The position numbers were made by a program, and so were the translations under genes. A DNA stretch of 64,000 nucleotides from Bacteroidia bacterium (lineage in GTDB: Bacteria; Bacteroidota; Bacteroidia; J057), in assembly GCA_041391665.1 (NCBI GenBank), contig JAWKNO010000001.1:62001-126000 (forward strand), given 5' to 3'. Shown here one piece after another: positions 8,921 through 15,550 of this stretch; positions within the stretch are counted from its first letter, which is position 1, and each line of letters opens with the position of its first letter. The notes below the pieces were generated by a model, which was not told the origin of the DNA, did not search any database, and worked only from the letters and a program-made list of their open reading frames with translations.

Positions 8921-8998
8921 TGTGATTTGTGTTTAAGTGATTGTATAATATTTGATTTTGATGTACCGATTTGATTCGATACCATCGGTGAATCTGTT

Positions 8999-9661
8999 TT
9001 ATTTAAGGGCTTCTTTTTCAGCCTCAGCTTTCATCTTTTCATTTGCGGTGATCAGAAACTCAGCCCGGCGGTTTTGTGTGCGTCCTTCTGCGGTCTCATT
9101 GTTATACTTGGGCTCTGTTTCCCCAAATCCTTTGATATCAAGCCGACTGGCCTTTACACCTTTGGCCTTCAGATAATCGGATACATTTGTAGCCCTTCTT
9201 TCCGATAAGGATTTGTTATAGCTTACACTTCCTTTACTGTCAGTATGTCCCTGTATTTCAATGTTGGTATCGGGGTAATCGTTCAGAACAAGAACCAGTT
9301 TATCAAGAGTATTTTGAGAATTATTTGACAAATTAGATTGATCAAATCCAAATAGCACGTCGCTGCTAAATTCTACCACGATGCCTTCACCTACTCGTTC
9401 AACCTTTGCATCGGGAACCGTAGTTTTTATTTTGTCAGCCTGCTTGTCCATCTGACGGCCAATCACCGCACCGGTAGCACCGCCGGCTGCTGCACCGATA
9501 ATTGCCCCCAAAGCTGTATTGCCGGAAGCCTTACCAATCACTGCGCCCATTGCGCCACCTGCTACTGTTCCACCTGCTGCCCCTTTCTGGGTTTTGGTTA
9601 AGGCACAACTGGAAAATAGCAACACTATGCCTATCATTAGAATCCAATTAAAATTTTTCAT
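8999..9661 (-). CDS. OmpA-family lipoprotein with glycine-zipper domain
   Basis: The 220-residue protein starts with a lipoprotein signal (IGIVLLFSSCAL). A glycine-zipper segment rich in GxxxG spans about 28-72 (GAAGGTVAGGAMGAVIG, GAAAGGATGAVIGRQ). A C-terminal OmpA domain (about 105-210) has the peptidoglycan-binding signature IEIQGHTDSKGS with LSERRATNVSDYL and GRTQNRRAEFL. It should tether the outer membrane to peptidoglycan. Promoter module E lies upstream on the same strand, which links this gene to the small membrane protein genes on the other side of the divergent intergenic region. Confidence 0.92.
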   Translation of the reverse strand: MKNFNWILMIGIVLLFSSCALTKTQKGAAGGTVAGGAMGAVIGKASGNTALGAIIGAAAGGATGAVIGRQMDKQADKIKTTVPDAKVERVGEGIVVEFSSDVLFGFDQSNLSNNSQNTLDKLVLVLNDYPDTNIEIQGHTDSKGSVSYNKSLSERRATNVSDYLKAKGVKASRLDIKGFGETEPKYNNETAEGRTQNRRAEFLITANEKMKAEAEKEALK

Positions 9662-9727
9662 ACTCTGTCTGTAGTTTAAGAATGGCCAGCACTTGCGCTG
9701 GTTGTAACTAGTTTATTTTAGTTCCTG

Positions 9728-9792
9728 TAAAGGTAGATGGGTTCGTGCCGGGAAGTATTGCATAACTCCGATGGAAGTTTACATCATTCACA
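9728..9792 (-). promoter_or_regulatory. 65-bp promoter module E (minus strand, for the OmpA-like gene)
   Basis: Read on the minus strand: TGTGA begins at 9792, ATGTAA at 9784, ATGCAA at 9763 (21 bp on) and TACCTTTA at 9735 (28 bp on). Both boxes are followed by ACTTCC. The -7 element is 67 bp from the ATG at 9661. It is back to back with module B, so the 323-bp intergenic region between 9661 and 9985 carries two oppositely directed copies. Confidence 0.75.
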
Positions 9793-9864
9793 CATTTTAT
9801 TTTCTTAATAATTATCAGTGTATAAATTTTATCATTCGATTTTTTTTAGCGGCTACCGGAAATC

Positions 9865-9929
9865 TGTGAATTATGTAATCTTCTCATATTATTCTGTAAC
9901 ACTTCCGGTAGTCAAATTATTCATCTTTG
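9865..9929 (+). promoter_or_regulatory. 65-bp promoter module B (for the Thivi_2564-like gene)
   Basis: TGTGA at 9865, ATGTAA at 9873, CTGTAA at 9894 and the -7-like CATCTTTG at 9922. Two inverted repeats overlap it: CTACCGGAA/TTCCGGTAG flanking the boxes (9853-9861 and 9903-9911), and ATTCATCTTT/AAAGATGAAT (9919-9928 and 9936-9945), which covers the -7 region and could form a hairpin at the start of the transcript. Confidence 0.75.
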
Positions 9930-9984
9930 CTGAGTAAAGATGAATCGTCAATACGTCCATAAATTCTAATCACAGAATATTATT

Positions 9985-10170
9985 ATGCCTTTATTAAATC
10001 TTTTAATCGTACTGATTGTAGTAGGAGTTTTACTCTGGTTAGTAAACGCCTATATACCCATGGATGGTAAAATCAAAAAAATCCTCAATGTAGTTGTACT
10101 GATTGTGGTTGTCATTTGGTTGCTCCAGGCATTTGGAATTTTGGATTCTGTAAAAAGTATCCGCATTTAA
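9985..10170 (+). CDS. Thivi_2564-family small membrane protein
   Basis: A 61-residue protein made almost entirely of two transmembrane segments (about 4-24 and 34-53) separated by AYIPMDGKIKKIL. The PMDGKIKKILN-VVV pattern and the ending LLQAFGI are characteristic of the Thivi_2564 family, whose function is unknown. It is the first gene after promoter module B, 56 bp past the -7 box. The next gene is also a tiny membrane protein with its own copy of the module, so the group looks like a coordinated envelope response. Confidence 0.85.
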   Translation: MPLLNLLIVLIVVGVLLWLVNAYIPMDGKIKKILNVVVLIVVVIWLLQAFGILDSVKSIRI

Positions 10171-10243
10171 GCGTTCAGTGGGGAAATACCGCCGGGTAAC
10201 ACCGACCGGGATACGCCCCAATTTCCTCACTAGCGTACGAATA

Positions 10244-10308
10244 TGTGATATCTATAAGAACTTCCTATAGATATGTAACACTTTGACTGTTGAATACAGC
10301 CACCTTTA
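10244..10308 (+). promoter_or_regulatory. 65-bp promoter module C (for the lmo0937-like/YtxH genes)
   Basis: TGTGA at 10244, a degenerate first box CTATAA at 10252, ATGTAA at 10273 and CACCTTTA at 10301, all at the shared spacings. An inverted repeat ATATCTATA/TATAGATAT spans the two boxes (10249-10257 and 10266-10274). The lmo0937-like gene starts 40 bp past the -7 box. Confidence 0.7.
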
Positions 10309-10347
10309 CAGGATAAGTATTAAGATTAATATTCAAATTAAATTATT

Positions 10348-10503
10348 ATGGGAAATCTGCTTTATGTTATAGCTGTCGTTCTGCTCATTGCATGGGCAGT
10401 AGGATTTATTGGTTACAGTGCAGGTGGGTTGATACATATTCTGCTGGTGATTGCAATTGTAGCTGTCCTCCTTAGAGTTATTCAAGGAAGAAAAATTCTT
10501 TAA
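10348..10503 (+). CDS. lmo0937-family small membrane protein
   Basis: A 51-residue open frame starting MGNLLYVIAVVLLIAWAVGF and ending VLLRVIQGRKIL. Two transmembrane segments are separated by the GYSAGGLIHILL motif that defines the lmo0937 family. Function is unknown; family members occur widely in stress-associated clusters of Gram-positives and Bacteroidota. The gene lies directly behind promoter module C and 64 bp ahead of the YtxH-like gene, with which it is probably co-transcribed. Confidence 0.85.
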   Translation: MGNLLYVIAVVLLIAWAVGFIGYSAGGLIHILLVIAIVAVLLRVIQGRKIL

Positions 10504-10567
10504 ATCTGACGATTGCACTCGGCATTGTTGCATGAATAAAAACCACTTTATTAAAATTATACCAATC

Positions 10568-10843
10568 ATGAGTACAGGAAAAGTAGTATTAGGTGTGTTG
10601 GCCGGGGTTGCCGTAGGAGCTTCATTGGGAATATTATTCGCTCCTGATAAAGGTTCGTCTACACGAAAAAAAATCTCAAACAAAAGTGATGAATACGTAG
10701 GAGAATTAGGCGAAAAATTTAATGGCCTTATTGACACACTCACCAGGAAGTTTGAAGCGATGAGTGAAGAAGCCATTCGCCTGGCCGAAAAAGGAAAAGT
10801 GAAAACGGAAATGCCCGTTGCCACAAACGAAAAACCGCGATAA
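10568..10843 (+). CDS. YtxH-domain protein
   Basis: I chose the ATG at 10568 (MSTGKVVLGVLAGVAVGA), giving 91 residues. An upstream ATG at 10532 is in frame but would add a polar, non-family extension. A single N-terminal hydrophobic, Gly-rich segment ends in the family signature GILFAPDKGSSTRKKI, followed by a charged, coiled-coil-like tail. YtxH proteins are general-stress proteins of unknown biochemical role. It lies in the cluster controlled by the repeated promoter module and follows the lmo0937-like gene. Confidence 0.87.
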   Translation: MSTGKVVLGVLAGVAVGASLGILFAPDKGSSTRKKISNKSDEYVGELGEKFNGLIDTLTRKFEAMSEEAIRLAEKGKVKTEMPVATNEKPR

Positions 10844-10870
10844 ACACAGCTAGTCTTCAATCTGCAAAAT

Positions 10871-10906
10871 GCAATAAACATCAGACTTCGATCTGATGTT
10901 TATTGC
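10871..10906. terminator. Hairpin after the YtxH gene, probable terminator or processing site
   Basis: Arms GCAATAAACATCAGA and TCTGATGTTTATTGC are exact complements (15 bp) around the loop CTTCGA. There is no run of T after it on either strand, so it may stabilise a 3' end rather than end transcription alone. It begins 27 bp after the YtxH stop and 42 bp before the holin-like gene. Confidence 0.55.
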
Positions 10907-10948
10907 GTCCTGCAGATCCAATCCTTCCCATGCTAAAAATCCCCAAAT

Positions 10949-11287
10949 ATGGAAACCCCGGTAAGTTTAATTGAAACCTTATTTGAAAAAACGGAGGCAT
11001 ATAGCAAAACAACTTACGAGCTTTCCAAACTCAAATTATTGGAGACAACGACGGTCGTCGCCACCTCTCTCATATCCCGTCTGAGCGTAATCATCGCGAT
11101 TTCGTTGTTTGCGATTACTTTCAACACAGGCCTTGCACTGCTATTGGGTGAGGTATTGGGTAAATCTTATTACGGGTTTTTTATTGTTGCAACGTTTTAC
11201 CTTTTAGCAGGGATCGTATTGCATTTTTTCCTCTATAAATGGATTAAAAAACCCGTTAGTGAACTAATTATTGACCAATCGCTTTAA
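10949..11287 (+). CDS. Holin-X-like small membrane protein
   Basis: The 112-residue protein has an amphipathic N-terminal region (SLIETLFEKTEAYSKTTYELSKLKLLE) followed by two transmembrane segments (about 46-66 and 73-96). This is the layout of proteins annotated as phage holin family / DUF1469-like in Bacteroidota. There are no phage genes nearby, so a lytic role is unlikely. In this setting it more likely takes part in membrane stress. The next gene begins 12 bp downstream, so it heads a three-gene operon ending with the AI-2E-family transporter. Confidence 0.75.
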   Translation: METPVSLIETLFEKTEAYSKTTYELSKLKLLETTTVVATSLISRLSVIIAISLFAITFNTGLALLLGEVLGKSYYGFFIVATFYLLAGIVLHFFLYKWIKKPVSELIIDQSL

Positions 11288-11299
11288 TAAAAAGGTATT

Positions 11300-11728
11300 A
11301 TGCAAAAGATACATTCGGAAGTTGATCTCAGATCGGTGATTGAGCAATTGGAAAATAAGCAGGCCGAAGAAGGGAAAATGCTTAAGCAACAGTTTAATCT
11401 CGCATACGAAAGCATTCAACCCATCAATCTCATCAAAAGTACGCTTCAGGAAACCGCCAAATCGTTAGAGATACGGGAATATATATTTAATACATCCGTT
11501 GGTTTGGCTGCTGGTTATCTGTCTAATCTATTATTTGTCCGTGTATCTAAAAATCCGTTTAAAAAGCTTCTGGGAGCCGCATTGATGTTTGGTGTAACAA
11601 ACGTGGTAACACATAATCCAAAAGTAATTAAATCACTGGGAGCAGAATTGTTAAAAATGATCATAAACAGGCCGAAGCTCGGTGAGATTGAAGTTGAGCA
11701 TAAAGCAATCCATGAAACCATTTCCTGA
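11300..11728 (+). CDS. Hypothetical protein with one or two weak membrane segments
   Basis: The 142-residue protein has a charged helical N-terminal half (VIEQLENKQAEEGKMLKQQF) and a central hydrophobic region (FNTSVGLAAGYLSNLLFV, then KKLLGAALMFGVTNVV) that could span or graze the membrane. I do not recognise the family. It starts 12 bp after the holin-like gene and ends 7 bp before the likely start of the AI-2E-family transporter, so all three should be made together. Confidence 0.75.
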   Translation: MQKIHSEVDLRSVIEQLENKQAEEGKMLKQQFNLAYESIQPINLIKSTLQETAKSLEIREYIFNTSVGLAAGYLSNLLFVRVSKNPFKKLLGAALMFGVTNVVTHNPKVIKSLGAELLKMIINRPKLGEIEVEHKAIHETIS

Positions 11729-11735
11729 ATTTATT

Positions 11736-12839
11736 ATGAAAACACGTGTTCAACTCCCTCTATATGCAAAAGCCTCTATTCTTATTGTCGGATTATATTT
11801 CTTAGTCAGTATTTTGGCTATCGCACGGGATCTTATTCTTCCCTTTATTTATGGCACGATCTCCGCAGTTTTGCTAAGTCCTACGGTGGATTTTATGGTG
11901 AGAAAAAGAATAAATCGAGTCATATCTGTTGTTATAGTTTTATCCATCACCCTTCTAATACTACTCGCGATTATTGGCTTATTATCCTCACAAGCCAGTA
12001 GATTGATGGATGCATTGCCCCAGCTGATGCAAAAATTTCAGGACCTGGTCCACGCTACCGTTACCTGGACTTCAGGCTATTTTAATATCAGTACACGGGA
12101 GATCAATACATGGATTTCCAATTCCATGAGTGAATTTATAAACAACAGCAGCAGCAGAATCGGCATTACCCTCTCAACCATGGGAGGAGTATTGGCAACC
12201 GTTTTTATAACTCCGGTTTATATCTTTATGATCTTACTTTACCAACCACACCTGGTCAAGTTTGTCCATAAACTTTTTGGGGTCGGGAATGATACTGAAA
12301 TAAGCGAAATCCTTGTTGAAACAAAGGGAATTATTCAAAGTTACCTGGTCGGTCTTTTTATAGAATTTGCCATTATCGCCCTCTTAAATTCGGTAGGACT
12401 TTTGATAATCGGAATAGATTACGCGATTCTGCTTGGCATTACCGGAGCACTCCTGAATGTGATTCCCTACCTGGGAGCAATGATCGCAGTGTCGATCTAT
12501 ATGGTGATCGCCTTAGTCACCAAAACCCCCGTTTACTTATTTTATATTCTGATACTTTATGGCTTTGTCCAGTTTATAGACAACAACTTCATTGTTCCCA
12601 AAATCATCGGATCAAAGGTGAAACTCAATGCGCTTATTTCCCTTATGGCTGTGATCTTCGGAGCCGCTTTATGGGGCATACCAGGCATGTTTCTTTCGAT
12701 TCCTGCCGTAGCCATCATCAAACTCGTTTTTGACCGCATAGAGCCGCTAAAAGCCTGGGGATTTTTGCTGGGAGAAATTTTATCCCCAAAACTAAAAAAA
12801 GATGAATTCCCGATCCCCCCCCCTATTCAAAATCTGTGA
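11736..12839 (+). CDS. AI-2E family transporter (PerM/YdbI-like permease)
   Basis: Start chosen at 11736 (MKTRVQLPLYAKASILIVG); the longer frame to 11682 would overlap the previous gene. The 367-residue protein has about eight membrane segments. The family-typical long loop after the third (LPQLMQKFQDLVHA...) and the late motif FVQFIDNNFIVPKIIGSKVKLN match the AI-2E transporter/PerM family. Despite the name, most members have no proven autoinducer transport; some are linked to ion exchange or export. It ends the holin-like operon, and its stop codon overlaps promoter module D. Confidence 0.9.
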   Translation: MKTRVQLPLYAKASILIVGLYFLVSILAIARDLILPFIYGTISAVLLSPTVDFMVRKRINRVISVVIVLSITLLILLAIIGLLSSQASRLMDALPQLMQKFQDLVHATVTWTSGYFNISTREINTWISNSMSEFINNSSSRIGITLSTMGGVLATVFITPVYIFMILLYQPHLVKFVHKLFGVGNDTEISEILVETKGIIQSYLVGLFIEFAIIALLNSVGLLIIGIDYAILLGITGALLNVIPYLGAMIAVSIYMVIALVTKTPVYLFYILILYGFVQFIDNNFIVPKIIGSKVKLNALISLMAVIFGAALWGIPGMFLSIPAVAIIKLVFDRIEPLKAWGFLLGEILSPKLKKDEFPIPPPIQNL

Positions 12840-12899
12840 ATCATGTAATTTTTTACCCGAGTTATGTAATACTTCCCTGCTTGTGATCAGGTACCTTCA
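12835..12899 (+). promoter_or_regulatory. 65-bp promoter module D, upstream of a candidate small RNA
   Basis: TGTGA at 12835 (overlapping the transporter stop), ATGTAA at 12843, ATGTAA at 12864 and TACCTTCA at 12892, at the same spacings as the other four modules. No start codon follows before the terminator at 13004-13034, so the first product would be a short non-coding RNA unless the terminator is read through into the cupin gene. Confidence 0.7.
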
Positions 12900-12904
12900 T
12901 TCAT

Positions 12905-13040
12905 CAACCAAACTCTTAGCACAAACATTCACAAGGTCCCGGCCCGGGCAACTACAGTAATTCCGCCTGTATCGAACCTCTTTATTAACCTAATTTTACC
13001 CCAAAAGGGCAGAAGTCCAAACCTTCTGCCCTTTCTTCTA
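12905..13040 (+). ncRNA. Candidate small RNA between promoter module D and a terminator
   Basis: Promoter module D predicts a transcription start a few bases after 12899, and an intrinsic terminator ends near 13035, giving a transcript of about 130-135 nt. The stretch contains no ATG-initiated reading frame of useful size and includes a short GC-rich palindrome (GGTCCCGGCCCGGGC, 12938-12952). The alternative is a long untranslated leader of the cupin gene at 13064 with the hairpin acting as an attenuator. The ends are predictions. Confidence 0.45.
13004..13034 (+). terminator. Intrinsic terminator-like hairpin
   Basis: AAAGGGCAGAAG (13004-13015) pairs exactly with CTTCTGCCCTTT (13023-13034) around a 7-nt loop, followed by CTTCTAATCCC. 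It lies 29 bp before the cupin start codon and downstream of promoter module D. Confidence 0.75.
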
Positions 13041-13063
13041 ATCCCTTTAACTATCACTCCGAA

Positions 13064-13411
13064 ATGGAAAATACTGAACTTGAAAAATCGAAAGTCTTTA
13101 TCATTGTTGAGATCATTGAATACATTTCGAACTCGGTAGTGATTAAAACAATCATCAGAAAAACAACCGGAAATGTGAGCGCAGTCTCTTTTGACTCAGG
13201 AGAGGCCTTAACAGAGAGAAGCTCCGCCTACGACAATTTCATCCATGTGATTGACGGAAAAGCTGAAATATTAATAGATGGAACATCTCATTTACTTGAA
13301 ACCGGGGATTCAATCATCATACCTGCCAATCACCGCAATACCATAAAGGCTAACGTACGATTCAAAATGCTCTCAACGATTATCAAAAGCGGATACGAAG
13401 ATGTGAGCTGA
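13064..13411 (+). CDS. Cupin-domain protein
   Basis: The 115-residue protein is a single small beta-barrel of the cupin type: FIHVIDGKAEILIDGTSHLLETGDSIIIPANHRNTIKA is the two-motif core. Most of the metal-binding His residues of cupin motif 1 are absent, so an enzymatic metal site is doubtful; a sensing or binding role is as likely. No signal peptide is present. It follows the candidate small RNA and its terminator, so its expression may depend on readthrough from promoter module D. It closes the stress cluster before the toxin-antitoxin genes. Confidence 0.8.
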   Translation: MENTELEKSKVFIIVEIIEYISNSVVIKTIIRKTTGNVSAVSFDSGEALTERSSAYDNFIHVIDGKAEILIDGTSHLLETGDSIIIPANHRNTIKANVRFKMLSTIIKSGYEDVS

Positions 13412-13433
13412 GCGGGATATATTAGAAATTTAT

Positions 13434-13472
13434 AAACATAAAATTGTTTTAAAATAGAACAATTTTATGTTT
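13434..13472. promoter_or_regulatory. Inverted repeat upstream of the first toxin-antitoxin pair (operator or terminator)
   Basis: AAACATAAAATTGTT (13434-13448) and AACAATTTTATGTTT (13458-13472) are exact complements separated by 9 bp. It lies 20 bp after the cupin stop and just upstream of the antitoxin promoter, so it could be the autoregulatory operator of the HTH antitoxin, a weak terminator for the cupin gene, or both. A related but shorter repeat (AAAATGTTCT/AGAACATTTT) precedes the second pair. Confidence 0.55.
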
Positions 13473-13489
13473 CATATTCAAACATTTTA

Positions 13490-13497
13490 TATATTTG
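13490..13497 (+). promoter_or_regulatory. -7 box TATATTTG of the first toxin-antitoxin pair
   Basis: TATATTTG matches the Bacteroidota TAnnTTTG consensus and lies 31 bp before the antitoxin ATG. The sequence just upstream, AAACATTTT at 13480, is matched by GAACATTTT at 14708 ahead of the second copy. Confidence 0.6.
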
Positions 13498-13527
13498 TTG
13501 GATAGAAAACAAACCGATCATCCAACA

Positions 13528-14337
13528 ATGAATCAGCCTCTCTCCCCCCAACAAATCGGTCAGCGAATCGCCCGTCTCCGCAAGAAAAGGGGATTTTCGC
13601 AGGAAGACCTGGCGCGTGAAATGAAAATTTCACGGCCCTCGCTCGCACAGATCGAGCGGGGCAATCGCAACCTGACCGTTGTCGAATTGCAAACGCTGTC
13701 GTTTATCCTGCGGTTTTCACTGAATGAATTTGTGGCGGAGGAAAGCAAAACCGAAACGGAGAATATTTTGCAGGAACCTGTCGCAGTCTATGCGTTAAAA
13801 GAGCGGATTTCCACACCTCAACTGAATGAGGTTAAGTTTAAAAACGTACTGCTTTACCTGCTGGAACGCTGCGCAGGCAAACCCAACCTGGACGAAACCG
13901 TCCTCGCCCGGCTACTCTATTTCTGCGACTTCAACCATTACGAAATGTATGAAGAGCAACTGACCGGAGCTACGTACCGCAAAGTACCTTACGGCCCCGT
14001 GCCCGAAGAAATGGATACGATCATCGGGCAGATGATCGCCGCCGCACAAATACAAAAACTCAAAACCACCTATCAGGGGCGCACCCTGACCCGGTACATT
14101 CCGCTGGAAAAAGCCGACCTCACTACCCTGAAAGCCAGCGAGGCGGATATCATAGACAAAATCATTCTGCAAATGGGGGACTGGCCCATCCATCGCATCC
14201 ACGATTATTTGCAGGCAGATAAACCCTGGAAAGCCAGCGCAGATTATGAGCCTGTCGATTATGAATTAGTTTTTTACAGAAAGCCGCCTTATACCGTGAG
14301 AACTTATCCGGAAGAAAATGAACAGGATATTATTTGA
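13528..14337 (+). CDS. panA: HTH-Panacea (DUF4065) antitoxin, copy 1
   Basis: Start chosen at the ATG at 13528 (MNQPLSPQQIGQRIARLRKK) because the paralogue at 14747 begins at the equivalent point. The 269-residue protein has an N-terminal XRE-type HTH (about 9-65, GFSQEDLAREMKISRPSLAQ). After a linker comes a DUF4065/Panacea domain (about 95-215) with RLLYFCDFNHYEMYEEQLTG and YGPVPEEMD. Panacea proteins are established antitoxins for many unrelated toxins; the HTH should bind the operon's own promoter. Its stop overlaps the toxin start by 20 bp, so translation is coupled. The C-terminal 50 residues differ strongly from copy 2 while the rest is nearly identical. Confidence 0.9.
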   Translation: MNQPLSPQQIGQRIARLRKKRGFSQEDLAREMKISRPSLAQIERGNRNLTVVELQTLSFILRFSLNEFVAEESKTETENILQEPVAVYALKERISTPQLNEVKFKNVLLYLLERCAGKPNLDETVLARLLYFCDFNHYEMYEEQLTGATYRKVPYGPVPEEMDTIIGQMIAAAQIQKLKTTYQGRTLTRYIPLEKADLTTLKASEADIIDKIILQMGDWPIHRIHDYLQADKPWKASADYEPVDYELVFYRKPPYTVRTYPEENEQDII

Positions 14338-14668
14338 GGAAGTTCCGGAATTCAGGAAAGACCTGAAACATCTACTGAAAAAGTACCGGACACTGGAGGA
14401 GGATTTGGCAGTAGTAAAAAAAGTCCTGAATGACGAACCCGAAGAGAACCCTCCTTTCAGCTTCCGGATCAATGGTCTGGGCACAGAAACCTGCGTGATC
14501 AAAGTAAAAAAAATCGCCTGCAAAGCCCTGAAGGGCAAAGGCGTCAACAGCGGCCTTCGGTTGATCTATGCGTGGTTTCCGGAGGAGGAGCGCATCGTTT
14601 TCATCGAAATTTACCACAAAAGCGAAAAGGAGCGCGAAGATCGGGGGAGGATATTGGGGTGGGGATAA
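14318..14668 (+). CDS. RelE/ParE-like toxin of the first Panacea pair
   Basis: A small basic protein of 116 residues. The C-terminal half KGKGVNSGLRLIYAWFPEEE followed by IVFIEIYHKSEKEREDRGRI fits the RelE/ParE superfamily (central beta-sheet ending in a conserved Lys/Glu-rich tail). The start lies inside the end of the antitoxin gene, the usual arrangement of Panacea toxin-antitoxin operons. If RelE-like it would cleave mRNA on the ribosome; if ParE-like it would poison gyrase. Sequence alone does not decide. The last 45 residues are almost identical to the second toxin, while the N-terminal 70 are diverged. Confidence 0.82.
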   Translation: MNRILFEEVPEFRKDLKHLLKKYRTLEEDLAVVKKVLNDEPEENPPFSFRINGLGTETCVIKVKKIACKALKGKGVNSGLRLIYAWFPEEERIVFIEIYHKSEKEREDRGRILGWG

Positions 14669-14715
14669 AAATGTTCTTTTTTAAACCATTATTTTGTGAT
14701 AAATTAGAACATTTT
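14668..14715. promoter_or_regulatory. Inverted repeat upstream of the second toxin-antitoxin pair
   Basis: AAAATGTTCT (14668-14677) and AGAACATTTT (14706-14715) are exact complements 28 bp apart, and the right arm continues into GCATATTT, similar to the promoter region of copy 1. The region lies between the stop of toxin 1 and the ATG of antitoxin 2, so the second pair probably has its own promoter and operator. Confidence 0.5.
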
Positions 14716-14746
14716 GCATATTTAAGACTCACTGACAACCCTTTCT

Positions 14747-15547
14747 ATGAATACCCTCTCCCTCCAACAAATCGGTCAGCGGATTACAAATCTCCGTAAA
14801 CAAAGGGGATTTTCGCAGGAAGAACTGGCACGTGAAATGAAAATTTCACGGCCCTCTCTCGCCAAAATCGAACGGGGCAATCGCAACCTGACCGTTGTCG
14901 AGTTGCAGACCCTGTCGTTGATCCTGCGGTTTTCTCTGGATGAATTTGTAGCGGAGCAAAGCAAAACCGAAACGGAGAATATTTTACAGGAGCCTGTCGC
15001 AGTCTATGCGGCAAAAGAGCGGATTTCCACACCTCAACTGAATGAGGTTAAGTTTAAAAACGTACTGCTTTACCTGCTGGAACGCTGCGCAGGCAAACCC
15101 AATGTGGACGAAACCGTCCTCGCGCGGCTACTCTATTTCTGCGACTTCAACCATTACGAAATGTATGAAGAGCAACTGACCGGGGCTACCTATCGCAAAG
15201 TACCGTACGGCCCCGTGCCCGAAGAAATGGATACGATCATCGGGCAGATGATCGCCGCCGCACAAATTCAAAAACTCAAAACCACCTATCAGGGGCGCAC
15301 TCTGACCCGGTACATTCCGCTGGAAAAAGCCGACCTCACCACCATGAAAGCCAGCGAGGCGGATATCATAGACCAGGTCATCAATCGGATGAGCGAATGT
15401 ACCGCCGAGTCGATCACTTCGTATGCGCAGGGGGATTTACCCTGGGAAGTAACTGAGAATGGGCAAGAAATAAAATACAACCTCGCTTTTTACCGGGAAA
15501 CCCCATATGCAATCAGGGTTTATGACGAAGATACAACCGAAGATTGA
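14747..15547 (+). CDS. panA: HTH-Panacea (DUF4065) antitoxin, copy 2
   Basis: A 266-residue close paralogue of the antitoxin at 13528: HTH (GFSQEELAREMKISRPSLAK), linker and Panacea domain (RLLYFCDFNHYEMYEEQLTG, YGPVPEEMD) match almost base for base. The sequence then departs after EADIID, ending in a different 50-residue tail (NRMSECTAESITSYAQG...). The tail is the part closest to the toxin gene, and in Panacea systems the antitoxin and toxin coevolve, so the divergence suggests different pairing specificity. The toxin follows 3 bp after the stop. Confidence 0.9.
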   Translation: MNTLSLQQIGQRITNLRKQRGFSQEELAREMKISRPSLAKIERGNRNLTVVELQTLSLILRFSLDEFVAEQSKTETENILQEPVAVYAAKERISTPQLNEVKFKNVLLYLLERCAGKPNVDETVLARLLYFCDFNHYEMYEEQLTGATYRKVPYGPVPEEMDTIIGQMIAAAQIQKLKTTYQGRTLTRYIPLEKADLTTMKASEADIIDQVINRMSECTAESITSYAQGDLPWEVTENGQEIKYNLAFYRETPYAIRVYDEDTTED

Positions 15548-15550
15548 GTT

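Noticed and set aside
10949..11287. Holin-like gene as evidence of a prophage
   Set aside because: No phage structural, integrase or lysis genes are nearby, and this small family is common in stress clusters.
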